A stretch of 64,000 nt of DNA from Bryum argenteum (Eukaryota; Streptophyta; Bryopsida; Bryales; Bryaceae), in the NCBI GenBank assembly GCA_037043015.1, contig CM073324.1, forward strand, positions 1,233,413 through 1,297,412, given 5' to 3'. This document shows positions 23,395 through 35,236 of this stretch, piece after piece (positions within the stretch are counted from its first letter, which is position 1; every line of letters starts with the position of its first letter). Made by a program: the position numbers and the translations under genes. The notes beneath the pieces are model-generated. The model was not told where the DNA came from and made no database searches. It saw nothing but the letters and a program-made list of their open reading frames with translations.

Positions 23395-25440
23395 TTAACC
23401 CCTAAATGTGCCGAATGTTGAAAAACTACATTTTGGATAATTGCAACAACTTTGGCTCTTCATCCGTAGTTTGTTGTGGAAGAAAAATCACTTGAGTTGG
23501 GTCCCAAATCAAGTTTATTTTGTGTGGTAAAAATTTCAGACCCGTTTAATGAGGTATGATAAATGGCATGCATTTTAGTGAAGGCACCTCTTATTTTTGG
23601 GTTTTCAAATATGGGGTATGAAATCATTTTACAAAGGAAAAACAATCCAAGCTTAGGTCTTTTTACTCAAATCCATGTTTTACCTTCAAAGCATTGTTCA
23701 TTGAGGTAAGATTACTACCACTAAGACTATATTATAATAAGATTTCATCCTAAAAATAAAGATGAACTTCAACGGTGGATGAAGGAGATACAACCACACA
23801 AAATTAATGTATATATTTTATTTTTCTTATGTAGAAAAATAATTGCAAATCCAACACTGAAGTTTTTTCAAAAAAACCATAGAAAAGTGAATTAGATTCA
23901 AGATTATTGGTTTGCAATGGAAAAACATGCCAAATGTTTGAAAACCCAAAAACAAAAGTTGACTTCACCAAACCGCATGCCATAAATTTTTACTATGGAA
24001 ATTTTTACATAAAATGAAGTTAATTTTGGGATACAACTCGGCAAAAATTCGTCAAAACCAAACTCCAAATGAAGCTCTCTAGAGTGTCAATCAAAAAGTC
24101 ATTTTTAATATCAAAAACATTTGAGGGTCAAATTCCAAGTAATACGTGGTTTGACCATAGCTTTTACAAACACTTCTCACAACAACCTCCTCCAATGAAA
24201 AGAACCCATTCCAAATAAATCATACCCAATACAATAAATACCCGAGCGCAAAATAAAATAAAATAAAATAAAATAAAATAAAATAAAATATTGATTACAA
24301 GTCCATTTTGAAAGTCACTATCATAATAACTGAAAATGATCTCACACTAGGTGAATAATTTGGGGGGCTTTTACTTATTGATTTGAATACAACACTATGA
24401 GGGGCATGGTATTAAATTAGGTATGAGTATGAAGGCAATTGGTATTAAAGCGACATGAATATGAAGGGATGGTATTTAAGTGTGGTATTAATATTTATAG
24501 AGACTATGTGAGGGGATGGGATGGGTTGGTTTTTTTTACCAAAAATAAATTGGGTGGTACAAGAAGTGGTTTAATGGTGGAGTCAGAATTTAATTAAGGT
24601 TGTGATTATGATCATTCATGGTAATATATTACAAGGAGGGACCAACTCTTTATCACATATCCTTTTTACAAGGACATTGTGAAGTGAAAAACATTTGTTT
24701 GAAATTGGTCATTACGGGAATATCCCTGCCTGCCTTGCCTGCCCTTGTGAAAATTTTGAATTTATTTGGAATTTCGGCCTTGCCTGCCCTTGTAAAAAAA
24801 TTGAATTTTAAGTGTAAGTATTTAAATTTTGATTTAAATGAAAAAAAAAAAAAAAAACTATTGTATTAATGCGTTGCACAATCAATAGTTGCATAATCAA
24901 TCTTGGTACTAGATTTGTTATGAAGTATTTTTATTTATTTTTAAATTAAAAAATCACATGGTTCTTAAGGAGTTGTATATACTTCATTCACTTACGACTA
25001 ATTTTGTTGTAGATATCTTAGCTTAATCCAAGATGTTTTCAAGATTTTTTCAATAATGCAAAGGTATGGTTTTGGACTCTTTCTCCTTTATGAGATTTGG
25101 GGCAATTTTCAAGATTGCAAGGCTATAATATCAATCAAGTTATTTTCTTTGTTGATTTTAGTTTTGGTACAATTTTTTTTTGTTTTTGAGTCGATGTTGA
25201 AGAAATTTCCAATTGTTTTTTTGACGTTTTAGGTTTTTAAATTATTATTATTATTTACTTCAAAGTGAGGTTGATGAAAAATTAGAAATTTTTCTCTCAA
25301 TATATTGTGAGTTGTAGTACAATCATTGTAATCTTGCAATCTGTGGGGCCTCATGACTCAAACTTTGATCCACGTGACCCATATCATAGGTCTCTAGTGG
25401 GTTAATCAACTTAAAATTAGCCATTTTGGCACTTCTCTAA
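23395..25440. mobile_element. Rearranged class F element cluster
   Basis: It starts TTAACCCCTAAATGTGCC at 23395, and 23395-23690 follows the class F end in one direction. About 23720-24060 repeats the same part in the opposite direction (GGTTTGCAATGGAAAAACAT, CATGCCATAAATTTTTAC). About 24990-25400 matches a third, inner part. The result is a fold-back mosaic. (AAAAT)n fills about 24249-24290, and an A-run lies at 24841-24857. Confidence 0.55.
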
Positions 25441-26214
25441 GAATAAGAATATTTAGTTTTTCACCACACAAAAAATACCATTTTGGGAAACTACAAAAAC
25501 CTCGTATCATATTACATTTGCATCAAATACATTCATCAATGAAAAAAAAATGAAAAGAAGACATCCGTCTCATTGAAACGTATTTTTCTCCAAAATTTAC
25601 TTCCTTTTGTGCGTTACCATATACAAGATTTACCGTGTTCGGGGGGTAAGGGCATGATATGGGTCCCTCCTCCAAAAGTAGTGTGATTCTCTAAAAATAT
25701 TATTTTGATAATTTAAAAAAATAAAAATAAATTATAAGTTATTCTAACCAGATGGTATCATAGGTAACATGGCTATAGTTGTATACTTGGGGTTTAAAGA
25801 GGGATTTTTGGCACATATATAGTGAATTACACATAGGTCACACATAATGAGACACGTCTTAGTGGTGCCCATATCATACTCTTGTCCTTTGCTACACTTC
25901 GTAACATGGTCAGGGAAGTTTGTAAACTTTTACTCACTAATAACCGGCATTTCCCACACCCAATCGGTTTTTCACAGATCTCTTCCGGCAATTGCCTTCT
26001 TTTATACAATGAATAGAAATTTATTTGTAATTTCCATTGGTTTTTAGCCAGTGGTTTCATGAATGGACCGGCCACTGTGCTAAATCCATCGACTAATAAT
26101 GAACTAGCCGTCGGTTCTTCCCGATTAAAGCTTCTTAATACTCGGTTTGCCAACACTTGAGCCACAAATTTGGGACATTACTTTCGACTCATATATGGTA
26201 TGTTTTCATTGTGC
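25441..26214. other. Gene-free stretch, nothing recognised
   Basis: AT-rich sequence without a convincing gene. The frame at 25827-26165 (minus) has no domain that I recognise. Confidence 0.35.
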
Positions 26215-26541
26215 TATGGTAGAGCAGCCAAAAATGGCGCAGAGCCGAAAATGGAGCCCTAGTAATCTTCACTGTCACGTACATAATAGCTTCTCCATAC
26301 AACAGTACCATGTACACACTGCAAAGATTACAGGGCATCACTTTAGGGCACCATTATTTAAGAACACCTATATTTCCATCTTTAAAAATTCATTACTTAC
26401 TGTAGAAGAGTCGAAAAATGATGATTCCACTTGCTCTAGTTTTCTACTAATTTTCCCCATGCACAAAAATTGGTTGTGCTGGCAACATTCCTGTAGATTT
26501 TCTGTGCTGAAAATTGCGCCATTATAGGACACCTTACCATA
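26215..26541. mobile_element. TA-flanked MITE, copy 1
   Basis: Inverted ends TATGGTAGAGCAGCC and, reversed, TATGGTAAGGTGTCC, with a shared AATGGCGC a few bases inside each end, bound a 327-bp unit. TA is present at both edges, as for Tc1/mariner-type insertions. The copy at 30599-30923 is about 95 percent identical by eye, so both moved or were copied fairly recently. Confidence 0.65.
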
Positions 26542-27270
26542 TTGATTGAAGGAAAATTGCGAGGGTGAGTTTCACATCCATGTATGCCATGCATGCCGAG
26601 GATGAATGAACGAAACGAATGGATGGTGCATGATTGCATTCTCTTTCCATGCAAACTTTGTGGAGCATTTCATGTCGCGTCAATCATTGTGTGTTACATG
26701 CACAGCCGATCCATCTGGCATTGCATACATGGCAACCATTTCCCAATACTTGCATCGTTGGAAGGGGTAAGCTTTAAATGAAAGAAAGCAAAATTGTACG
26801 TCCAATAACTTGCATACTTGTAAGGGGTAAGCCAATACTTGCATCGTTGTAAGGGGTAAGCTTTAAATGAAAGAAAGCAAATTGTGCGTTCAACCACCGA
26901 TGTACATCCAAATGGAGAATAAAAAAGGGCTTGTAATCCATGTTCCTTTTGACACTATCGGCGTGTTTTTTCCACTATGGAAACCCACTTTAATACGACA
27001 ACAAATAGAGTCATTTGGAACTCGGTATTGACTTGCCAACACTTTTCGTGTCAAACAATTATTAACCATGGACTTTGATGAACCTTGTAAGATGAATGAG
27101 AGGTTTTGAATAGGCCAAATTTAATAACTATTAATAGTGATTACTTTGTGTACAAGTGGTATTCCTTTTAGAAGTAGCATTTTCAAGAGAATCAACATAA
27201 TATACTCGACATGTATTTTGAAATATTACTATTCATTTAATGCAAAAATAAGTTTAGTGAAAAAGCACTT
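26542..27270. other. Gene-free stretch with a short duplication
   Basis: The phrase CTTGCATCGTTG followed by AAGGGGTAAGCTTTAAATGA occurs at about 26750 and again at about 26838. Nothing else was recognised. Confidence 0.35.
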
Positions 27271-28200
27271 TTAACCCCTAAACGACCATGGTGTTTTCTG
27301 AGCTCCAAACTCCAAAATTGCAATTCCATACCACCTTGTAAACCTTGGAGTGTGAGAATATTATTTACACTTTTTTGAAACTTTCAACCGTATGATCTTT
27401 AAGATAACTATTATTAGAAGTAGTGGCTGAAATTTCAACCGTTGGATCGCAGCCATTTGTAAGATCATAACATTCAAAGTTGATGCAATTTTTTTTTTCA
27501 GGAAACATAGTTGACTTTGTGCAAAGGGAAACGTGATGCTTATTACCTTGGACATCTAGCTCATATTTTTTTCCATGTATATAACTAAGTTGGGCATGCC
27601 CATGCAAAATTTTAGACACTCATTTTGCTTTTCGAACCTTAATGCAATTTATCTACTAGAAGAAGGTAGAAATCAAGGATTTGGTAAAACATGCACCACG
27701 TTTATTGTATAGGGTTTAGGGGGAAAATGAATGGTGAGTATATACATTCTTGAGTTTTTGAATTCCAAAAAAAAAAATTCCAAAAATTTCAAAATCTCAA
27801 ATTCTGGCAAATTTTGAAAGAAAAAATTGAAATATCAAAGAAAACTTTGAATCTAGCTCTTGTAATTTTTGAAGGGTGCCCTTGTAGGATCGGTAAACGT
27901 TTCAACTTGGGTCACTTGGAAACCTAAATATAAAATCAATCAAGAATTTTTATTTCTTTTTTGATTAAAAAATGTTAAAAAATAAAATAAATCTACATGC
28001 CCTAAGGCTGAAAAAACTAAAATTTGCGAATAAGAGCTCCATAGGTGGAGTTTGACTTTGCAAATTTCCCCACATACACCTTGTAGTATAGGGAACATCC
28101 AGTAAAAATCTTAGGAAAAAATATTACTTTTAACATCTTAACTAAGGCTGCCCGAAGTTGCAAATCTCCTAATTGGAGGCCTTGGTAGTTTAGGAGTTAA
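27271..28200. mobile_element. TTAA-flanked element, class C, copy 1
   Basis: A 930-bp unit runs from TTAACCCCTAAACGACC to GTAGTTTAGGAGTTAA. Inner blocks AACCGTATGATCTTTAAG and CATTTGTAAGATCATAAC are the same two motifs found in classes A, B, D and E. No protein frame resembles a transposase. Confidence 0.75.
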
Positions 28201-28691
28201 GGTTCATGAAAGTGATTGAGATTCGGAAAGAACTTCTATACATGTTCATATGAGATAAAATGGTTCAAAATTCAAACGGATGTATCTCCGATATATTTAC
28301 AATGATTTATTAATTTTTTATCATAGAGTCATCACTTTGCAATGTTGCACTTAAAATTTTGATCAACAATTATATGATAACCATTGCATAAGCTTCAATT
28401 TGGTTGTCATCCAAATAATTCTTTTTTGAATATGATAAAGTTTTATTCCTCGAACGCATAAGTTGGGATTAAAAAAATTATGTGTTTCCGAGGGTGTATA
28501 TGTTCCAAGGGTTCACAAATAGTGTTTTGAGGGTGTATGAGTTCTAAGACTTTTTATAGGATATGCGTTCCAAGGGGATGTGTTTCGAGGGGTACGACCG
28601 TACTTGTATACTTCCGCAAAATATGCAACTTTGGAACTTTTGAGAATCTTAATTGAATTTCTTATGTTTCGCCAAACAAATCCGATAAAAA

Positions 28692-28733
<42 letters not shown>

Positions 28734-29423
28734 ATCTAGGACAATATCCATGATTCCTAAGTCGTACATCAACATGACCACTATAAGTTACTCGGCTGGA
28801 GTATTGATGAAGTGCATTCAATTCTGTCCGTGGGGGCATGGATTTTATTCTTTTATTTTCTTTTTTGAAAATTGTTCCCATAAAAACAAAAAATACACTA
28901 TTCAAATTATTTAGAATCCGTGGATAGGGTTGAGTTCTTTCATCATCTCACTTGCTTTAGCCCCCTGCCATGCATTCTCGCAACCTTTGTAAGTACATCG
29001 AAATAATGCTATGCGCCCCTTTGCATTTAAATCGGCCCCCCTTACTTCACTCAAAGTGCACTGTTGGTCATCTTGGATGTATGTGGCCTACAAATTTTAA
29101 GCACATGTCCATCGTGCGAGGGGTTTGACGGCCGGTTTTTTTTCATGAAAAAAAATGGTAAAAAAAATAACTACATGAACGTGTTCCAAAGCTTGGGAAA
29201 TGATTTTATGTATATAATTTTCTATTTTTTCTATATGAATATGTAACATGGGTTGTTGCACAATGAAGAAATTTAAGATTTTTGGTTGAACCCACCTCCG
29301 AGAAAATAATCAAAAATGTTGTCTCGGAAGCCTACCTAAATTCTAGATGACCTCGTTGAGTATGATGGCTATCTATCAAAGAGTGCCTCAAGGATAAAAG
29401 CTCACTCTTTGTATGAGTATTGA
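28201..29423. other. Gene-free stretch with poly(A) and a diffuse repeat
   Basis: An A-run of about 35 lies at 28697-28731. About 28440-28680 (GAACGCATAAG, GACTTTTTATAGGATATGCG, TTTCGCCAAACAAATCC) is matched in reverse at about 33425-33640. This suggests an old dispersed repeat. No gene was seen. Confidence 0.35.
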
Positions 29424-29675
29424 TTAACCCTTAAACTACCAAGGCCTCCTCTAAGGAGAATTGTGATTTTGGGCAATCTAAATGAAGATGTTAAAAGTAA
29501 TATTTCTGGCCTAAGATTTTTAGTGGATGTTCCCTATACTACAAGGTGTATGTATGTGGGAAAATTTGCAAAGCCAAAACCTCGTTGAGTATGATGGCTA
29601 TCTAACAATGAGTGGTATGAAATTGCAATTTTGGAGTTTGGAGCTTACAAAACACCATGGTCGTTTAGGGGTTAA
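29424..29675. mobile_element. TTAA-flanked element, class C, internally deleted copy
   Basis: It has TTAACCCTTAAACTACC at the left and GGTCGTTTAGGGGTTAA at the right, and is only 252 bp against 930 bp for copy 1. The deletion join at 29580-29612 is filled with sequence copied from 29351 just outside the element (CCTCGTTGAGTATGATGGCT and on). Confidence 0.75.
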
Positions 29676-29943
29676 TTAACCCCTAACTCTCCTTAAAACC
29701 CGAATCGGGTTTTGGAGGTTCTTGCAAGAGAAAAACTCAGCCAACTTTGATCATTATAATCTCACGAATGAGGAAGAATGAACGGTTCAAATTTGGTATG
29801 TGAGACGAATGTGAAGTGAACTTTGAGATCTTACGGTTGAATCTTTTAAATAATGCTTAGATTGAGATTTTTTGAGCTTAATCTAAACGAAGGTCAAATT
29901 TTGTGACTTAGACGGTTTTGCAACAAGGAGAGTTAGGGGTTAA
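29676..29943 (+). mobile_element. TTAA-flanked element, class A, copy 2
   Basis: A 268-bp unit directly abuts the class C copy, giving GGGGTTAATTAACCCC at the join. The palindrome-like ACCCGAATCGGGT sits near the left end. It is very similar to copies at 34269 and 41975. Confidence 0.85.
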
Positions 29944-30008
29944 CAAGCCCTTCAACCAAACACTTTCTTTAGGAGTTGACTCAAAGAACTAGTGTACACT
30001 TTTGGGGG

Positions 30009-30057
<49 letters not shown>

Positions 30058-30598
30058 AACGTATTCTTATATTTTACAAGAACGAAGCTCTGATAAAACA
30101 TCTAATATTCATGGAAAATGAGTAAAATCGAACATAATCATTCTACCCATACATGCAAATCGACCAATACTTTTTCCTCTTACGGTTTTTGAGATGCTCT
30201 TGGGACATGAGAGTGTCAACCTTACGCAAATGACATGGTCAATGCGCGTCCATTTGAATTCAAATCCTCTAATGACACTGCGTCTAGGGACAAATTCTGC
30301 GCCTTTTGAATGCTCTGATAGATTCTTGCGGGTGGTAAGAAACTTAATTAGAGCGCGAGGACAACAAGTTAATTGAGCCCGCAGCCGAGCCGGTATGGCA
30401 GTCAACAGTAGTTGGGTTGAGTGGTTAAGGAATTGGCCGGCTATGACATTTTGACTTGTTAGTTCCAAAATGTCAACCTTGCTGCAGCTTGTGATGATCA
30501 GTACGGCGACTATTTTGTTTTGCGGGCTTGAAAATATGCTATCGTGCATCCAAATGATTTCGAGAAATACGTGACAAGAGTTCAAAATGGCATGCGAT
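29944..30598. other. Gene-free stretch with a 48-base A-run
   Basis: The A-run occupies 30009-30056. The longest frame (30109-30585, minus, 158 codons) shows no known domain and no splice partner, so it is not called a gene. Confidence 0.35.
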
Positions 30599-30923
30599 TA
30601 TGGTAGAGCAGCCAAAAATGGCGCAGTGCCGAAAATGGAGCCCTAGTAATCTTCACTGTCACGTACATAATAGCTTCTCCTTACAATAGTACCATGTACA
30701 CTCTGCAAAGATTATAGGGCGTCACTTTAGGGCACCATTTTAGGAAAACCTATATTTCCATCTTTAAATATTCATTACTCACTGTAGAAGAGTCGAAAAA
30801 TGATGATTCCACTTGCTCTAGTTTTCTACTAATTTTCCCCATGCACCAAAATTGCATGCACTGGCAACATTCCAGTAGATTTTTTGTGCTGAAAATTGCG
30901 CCATTATAGGACACCTTACCATA
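30599..30923. mobile_element. TA-flanked MITE, copy 2
   Basis: It has the same ends and body as 26215-26541. Immediately after its right TA come CCCCCTAAACGTGTCG and the class F sequence. The element appears to have landed in the terminal TTAA of a class F element. Confidence 0.65.
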
Positions 30924-31900
30924 CCCCCTAAACGTGTCGAAAAATGACATTGTGGATGAAGGGCAGAAACTTTGATGAGCTATAGATTCTTCCGCCGGAG
31001 TCTATTTTGGATGAAATTACTTGGGTTGGATCTCAATTCAAGTCTAGTTTGTGTGGTAGAAATCTCAGACCAATACAATGAAGTATGCATAAATGACATG
31101 CGTTTTAGTGAAGGCAGGTCTTGTTTTGGAGTTTTTTTCAAACATGGGGGCATGCTTTGCCATAAGGAGGAAGTTATGGGAATTCAAAAAGATGTTTTTA
31201 TGATTTTTTTTTATATGGTCATGATCTTAAGATGAAGGGCTAACAACTTTCTAGTTGAGAGCTTTTTGATTCAGATAAGTTTAGTATTGGATTTGCAATC
31301 ATGATGTTTCTACAATGGAAAAAGTGAATAAATGCATGATTTATTAAGAGCTACATCTCCTTCATTTACGGTTGAATTTTGAATTTGTTTTTGGGATGGG
31401 TTCCAATTTGAGTCTAGTTCATGTGGTAGTCCAAAGATGTATCGTAGATAAGACATAGATTTGAGTGCAAAGGGTTGGATTTTGGACTATTTTTCCTTTG
31501 TAAAAAATTATTGGCAGTTTTCACCCATTGCAAGGCCATTATTTGTGCAAAGAAATTTTTCTCATGGATTTTTTTGTTCAAGAGTGTTATTGAAATGAAG
31601 ATAAACATCTTTGTAGTTGGTGGTTATTTCATTGCGATAAGTATATTCGTAGCATTTTCACTTCAAAGTGAAATTGGTGAGAATTTGTGATGTTTTTTGA
31701 GTACTAATATGTTAAGATCTTGCAATTGATGAGGCCTCGTGACAACCCAAAATTTGAGCCACATGATGTACAATATGTTTACTACAACATTGTATGGTTG
31801 AGATTTGAATAGCTTCCCTTTCTTTCCATTTATGGCATTTTTTGTTTTTATTCCGCTAAAACTTGGTGGAAATACCACTCGGTGACAACTTACCTAACCT
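30924..31900. mobile_element. Class F TTAA element, damaged at both ends
   Basis: The order CCCCCTAAACGTGTCG, AATGACATTGTGGATGAAGG, TCAAACATGGGGGCATG, GATCTTGCAATTGATGAGG follows the complete class F element (43563-44541) in reverse. The right TTAA end is not recognisable. Confidence 0.6.
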
Positions 31901-32530
31901 CTTGGTCAATTATAAACCATAATTGATTACTTATACAAAGTATCATATACATCAACTTGAAATTGGTTCAGATCAACACAACTCCCATGTGAAAATGTCA
32001 CGAACGTTGCATCTTGAGTCTATCAACGGAACACTCTAGACAAGCTTTTTGTCAATGCTCTAGTCTCAAAAAAGCTAGTCTCAATTTAATTTGTTTGTTC
32101 GTTTCATGTTCATACACACATTCATATAAACCCAAGATCCTAAAGTACTAGCAAATAGGTGGAAAAAAGAGGCTACGATATTCCACATGGCACAAATGCA
32201 AAGTAGATTTTGTTGAAAAGGAAAAGAGTACCGGTACAACCAAAACGATGCTAACGCAAGCAAGCGGAGAGTACAAGGTCATTGACTGCCAACACAATTG
32301 GTGCTCGGGGTATTAATTGCTCTCAACAACACAACTCTTACTCGGCTAGACAAGCCACTCCGCCCGCGATCAGTCCCTGTGGACCCCATTTGGAAATGCG
32401 AGCTTGACATGGGATGATTCTTTACATACAAGCCTGCACTTGGCCACAGGCATGCCATTGTAGATTCATGTCCATAACATGACAAGTAGGTTCATCACCT
32501 AATTGGATTGACTTGATTCATGGCTCAATT
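31901..32530. other. Gene-free stretch, nothing recognised
   Basis: AT-rich sequence without a supported gene or a bounded repeat. Confidence 0.35.
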
Positions 32531-32820
32531 TTAACCCGTAAATTTGGATCGTAACATCTTTTGGACTTGGGCATCGTGAATGAACCAATCAATGATGAGT
32601 TTGCAACTTCCTACAAGGTTATGTACAATCCCAACCTACCTACCTACTACAATCCTTTTAAAGCATGAAATTACTCATCGTGATTTCAATTGTGAAATTT
32701 CAGTTTTTGAATGCATCGTAAGGAGGTGACCAGATTGACATCAAAACATACAGTGAGTATTGTGAGAGTTGTAGAGGAGATTTTGTTGGAAAAGAGCTTC
32801 CTTGGGCGTTTAAGGGTTAA
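32531..32820. mobile_element. TTAA-flanked element, class G, copy 1
   Basis: A 290-bp unit runs from TTAACCCGTAAATTTGG to GGGCGTTTAAGGGTTAA. Shared phrases with 44774-45142 are GAACCAATCAATGATGAGTT and CAATCCCAACCTACCTACC. Confidence 0.7.
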
Positions 32821-32918
32821 AGTCGACTTGCCTGAAAACTACCTTGGAGTTTCAAAAACTACCAACATTTGATGTAAGATGTAAGGTCAGTGTATGGTGT
32901 AATTTATTACGACGATAG

Positions 32919-33129
32919 GAGGCTGTTTAGTCATATTTAATATATCTCGACAGTCATAGAACATCAAATCTGAGGCTGTGTAGTCATATTTAATGCATCT
33001 CCATAGTCATAAAACCTCAGATCTGAGGCTGTTTAGTCATATTTAATATATCTCCATAGTCATAAAACCTCAAATCTGAGGTTGTTTAGTCATATTTAAT
33101 ATATCTCCATAGTCATAAAACCTCAAATT
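32919..33129. repeat. Tandem repeat, 53-bp unit, four copies
   Basis: The unit starts GAGGCTGTTTAGTCATATTT and continues with ATATCTCCATAGTCATAAAACC. Starts are spaced exactly 53 bp (GGCTG or GGTTG at 32921, 32974, 33027, 33080). Copies differ by only a few bases, and no coding frame is kept. Confidence 0.85.
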
Positions 33130-34268
33130 TGTTGTAGCGCACGGACCTTGAGTCCTGAGCACAAGGCACTAATTCTTCCTCCAAGCACAACCAAAAAAAC
33201 AGTAGTAGGCTTATTTCCCATCACAAGGATTCTAACCTTTAAGCTCAACTTCAATGTATAGCACACCTTCATTGGTCTCTGATACAATTATGTGCTCCAA
33301 GACTTTTATTTCAAAGATATTCCTTGTTTTCCAAATCTCAAATATTTTTCATAATTTCCCATAAAATTGTTTGAGCTTTAGAGTAAAGATGTACTTAGGA
33401 TAAATTCTGCTATAATAGTACCATACATAACGCATCCCCTAGGAACGCATATTCTCTGAGAATGTATAAAAAGTCTTGGAACAACAACACAACGCATAAC
33501 ACATATGAACTCCAAAAGTGCATTATGTGAGGAAGGAATTTTTACAAATAATTTTACAAATTTTAAAAGAAGGAATGGAATTTGGTATGCTCTAAGCCCT
33601 GAAGACGCAAGTTACACTTTGTTTGGCAAAGCCATTATTGAATTTGCTTTGTCTTGTAGATTATTGAGGTCCAAAATCAAGATCATATCGGAAATGGTTT
33701 TGACATGCCCGGCCAGTGGAGTCAGCTATTGACTACTCGAATATTGCGACTAGACGTGAGCAAGCTGCCGCCATGTCAATAGACAAAAGCACCAAAACCT
33801 AATACCCTCTGAAGTGTTAACCCTCAGAACACATACACCCTTAGAACGCATACTTCCTCCGAACACTTAGAAAAACTTTACTCCCAAGTCTATGCCTTCA
33901 GAGGGGTACTACTATACTTTACTAAAATCTTGAACTTAAAATTATGCTCCTAGAGTTCCCACACTCACTCTAACTTCCATGTGCCACTCTTTTGATTTAG
34001 ACACCTTCATATGACCACACATAAACACTCACCAATAACAACTCAAGTAGCATAAGTCCATTGACCTGATGTCCGCAAGGCATACATTGAAAGGATAGGT
34101 TGAACAAACACAATATTCACGCAGACCTCAAAACAGGTTTGGAGTTCTTCTTCTAGAATAAAGAAATACCTAAGAAAGACTAAGCTCTTCACATCTTAAA
34201 CATGATGTTACTTACCCATCCACGAAAATGAGACCTTCATCCAAAACGAGAAAGATCTTCTTCTCAAC
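33130..34268. other. Gene-free stretch with part of a diffuse repeat
   Basis: About 33425-33640 and 33820-33900 have several GAACGCATA phrases and match 28440-28680 in reverse. No gene was seen. Confidence 0.35.
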
Positions 34269-34536
34269 TTAACCCCTAACTTTCCTTAAAACCCGAATCG
34301 GGTTTTGGAGGTTCCCGCACGAGAACAAATCAGCCAACTTTGACTATTATAATCTCACAAATGAGGAAGAATGAACGGTTCAAATTTGGTATGTGAGAAG
34401 AACGTCAAGTAAACTTTGAGATCTTACGGTTGGATCTTTTAAATAATGCTTGGATTGAGATCTTTTGAGCTTAATCTAAACGAAGGTCAAACTTTGTGAC
34501 TTAGACCGTTTTGCAACAAGGAAATTTAGGGGTTAA
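34269..34536 (+). mobile_element. TTAA-flanked element, class A, copy 3
   Basis: A 268-bp unit with ends TTAACCCCTAACTTTCC and GGAAATTTAGGGGTTAA. It differs from copies 2 and 4 at only scattered positions. Confidence 0.85.
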
Positions 34537-35236
34537 GAGACTAGCAACACTGGTGATCGAGCCCAAAAAATCACTATCATACAAGCCCTGATTCATGGAA
34601 AATGCTGGGAAGTGTGCTAATATGGAAGAAGAAGGGATGACTGAACTGAGTTGACGAAGAAGAAGAATGTAAGCAATCCGTGATTGAATGAAATCTAAAC
34701 ATTAGAATGACAGTAACTTTCGAGGAAAATGGGGGGGGGGTAGGAGTAACTTTTTCCATTGAATGTGGGGAAAGTAACAATTGTTTTAAATTAAAAAATT
34801 GTGGCAGTTGCAACCACCGTAAAAACTCAAAAGGAGGTCGGCAGTCAAAGCCGGGCGGAAGGAAAGGAAAGGAAAGGAAAGGAAAGGAAGGGAAGGAGAA
34901 GTGAGTTACCCACACACCACCTGTCTTCCACCTCCCCCTCTCGCCCTCATTAATGCGCAAGCTGCTATATTACTACCTCCGGGCAGACCGCCAGCCCCCT
35001 CCCCCCGCTACATTAATGATCCCACGCCCGCAACAATTCCCCGCTGCCCGCTGCCCGTCAGCCGGTCAAACTGCTCCCCTGCCTGCTGCTTACATATCAC
35101 CCCTCGCCGGCGCCCCATTTCTCCCAGTTCGCAGATCTCACGTGTGGCACTCCACTATCTCACTCCAATTGGCCTTTGGATTCCGAACCAGAGATTGATT
35201 TCTACGAGAGAATTTGTTGATTTGTGTTAGCGGCGG
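34537..35236 (+). promoter_or_regulatory. Upstream region and leader of the WW-domain gene
   Basis: About 34730-34738 is a G-run. A (GGAAA)n microsatellite lies at about 34858-34885 and is followed by a CT/C-rich stretch to about 35110 that resembles a plant core promoter and pyrimidine-rich leader. No TATA box is certain. Small frames here are low in complexity and not called. Confidence 0.4.

Noticed and set aside
30109-30585. 158-codon open frame on the minus strand
   Set aside because: No domain and no codon pattern; the overlap with repeat DNA suggests chance.
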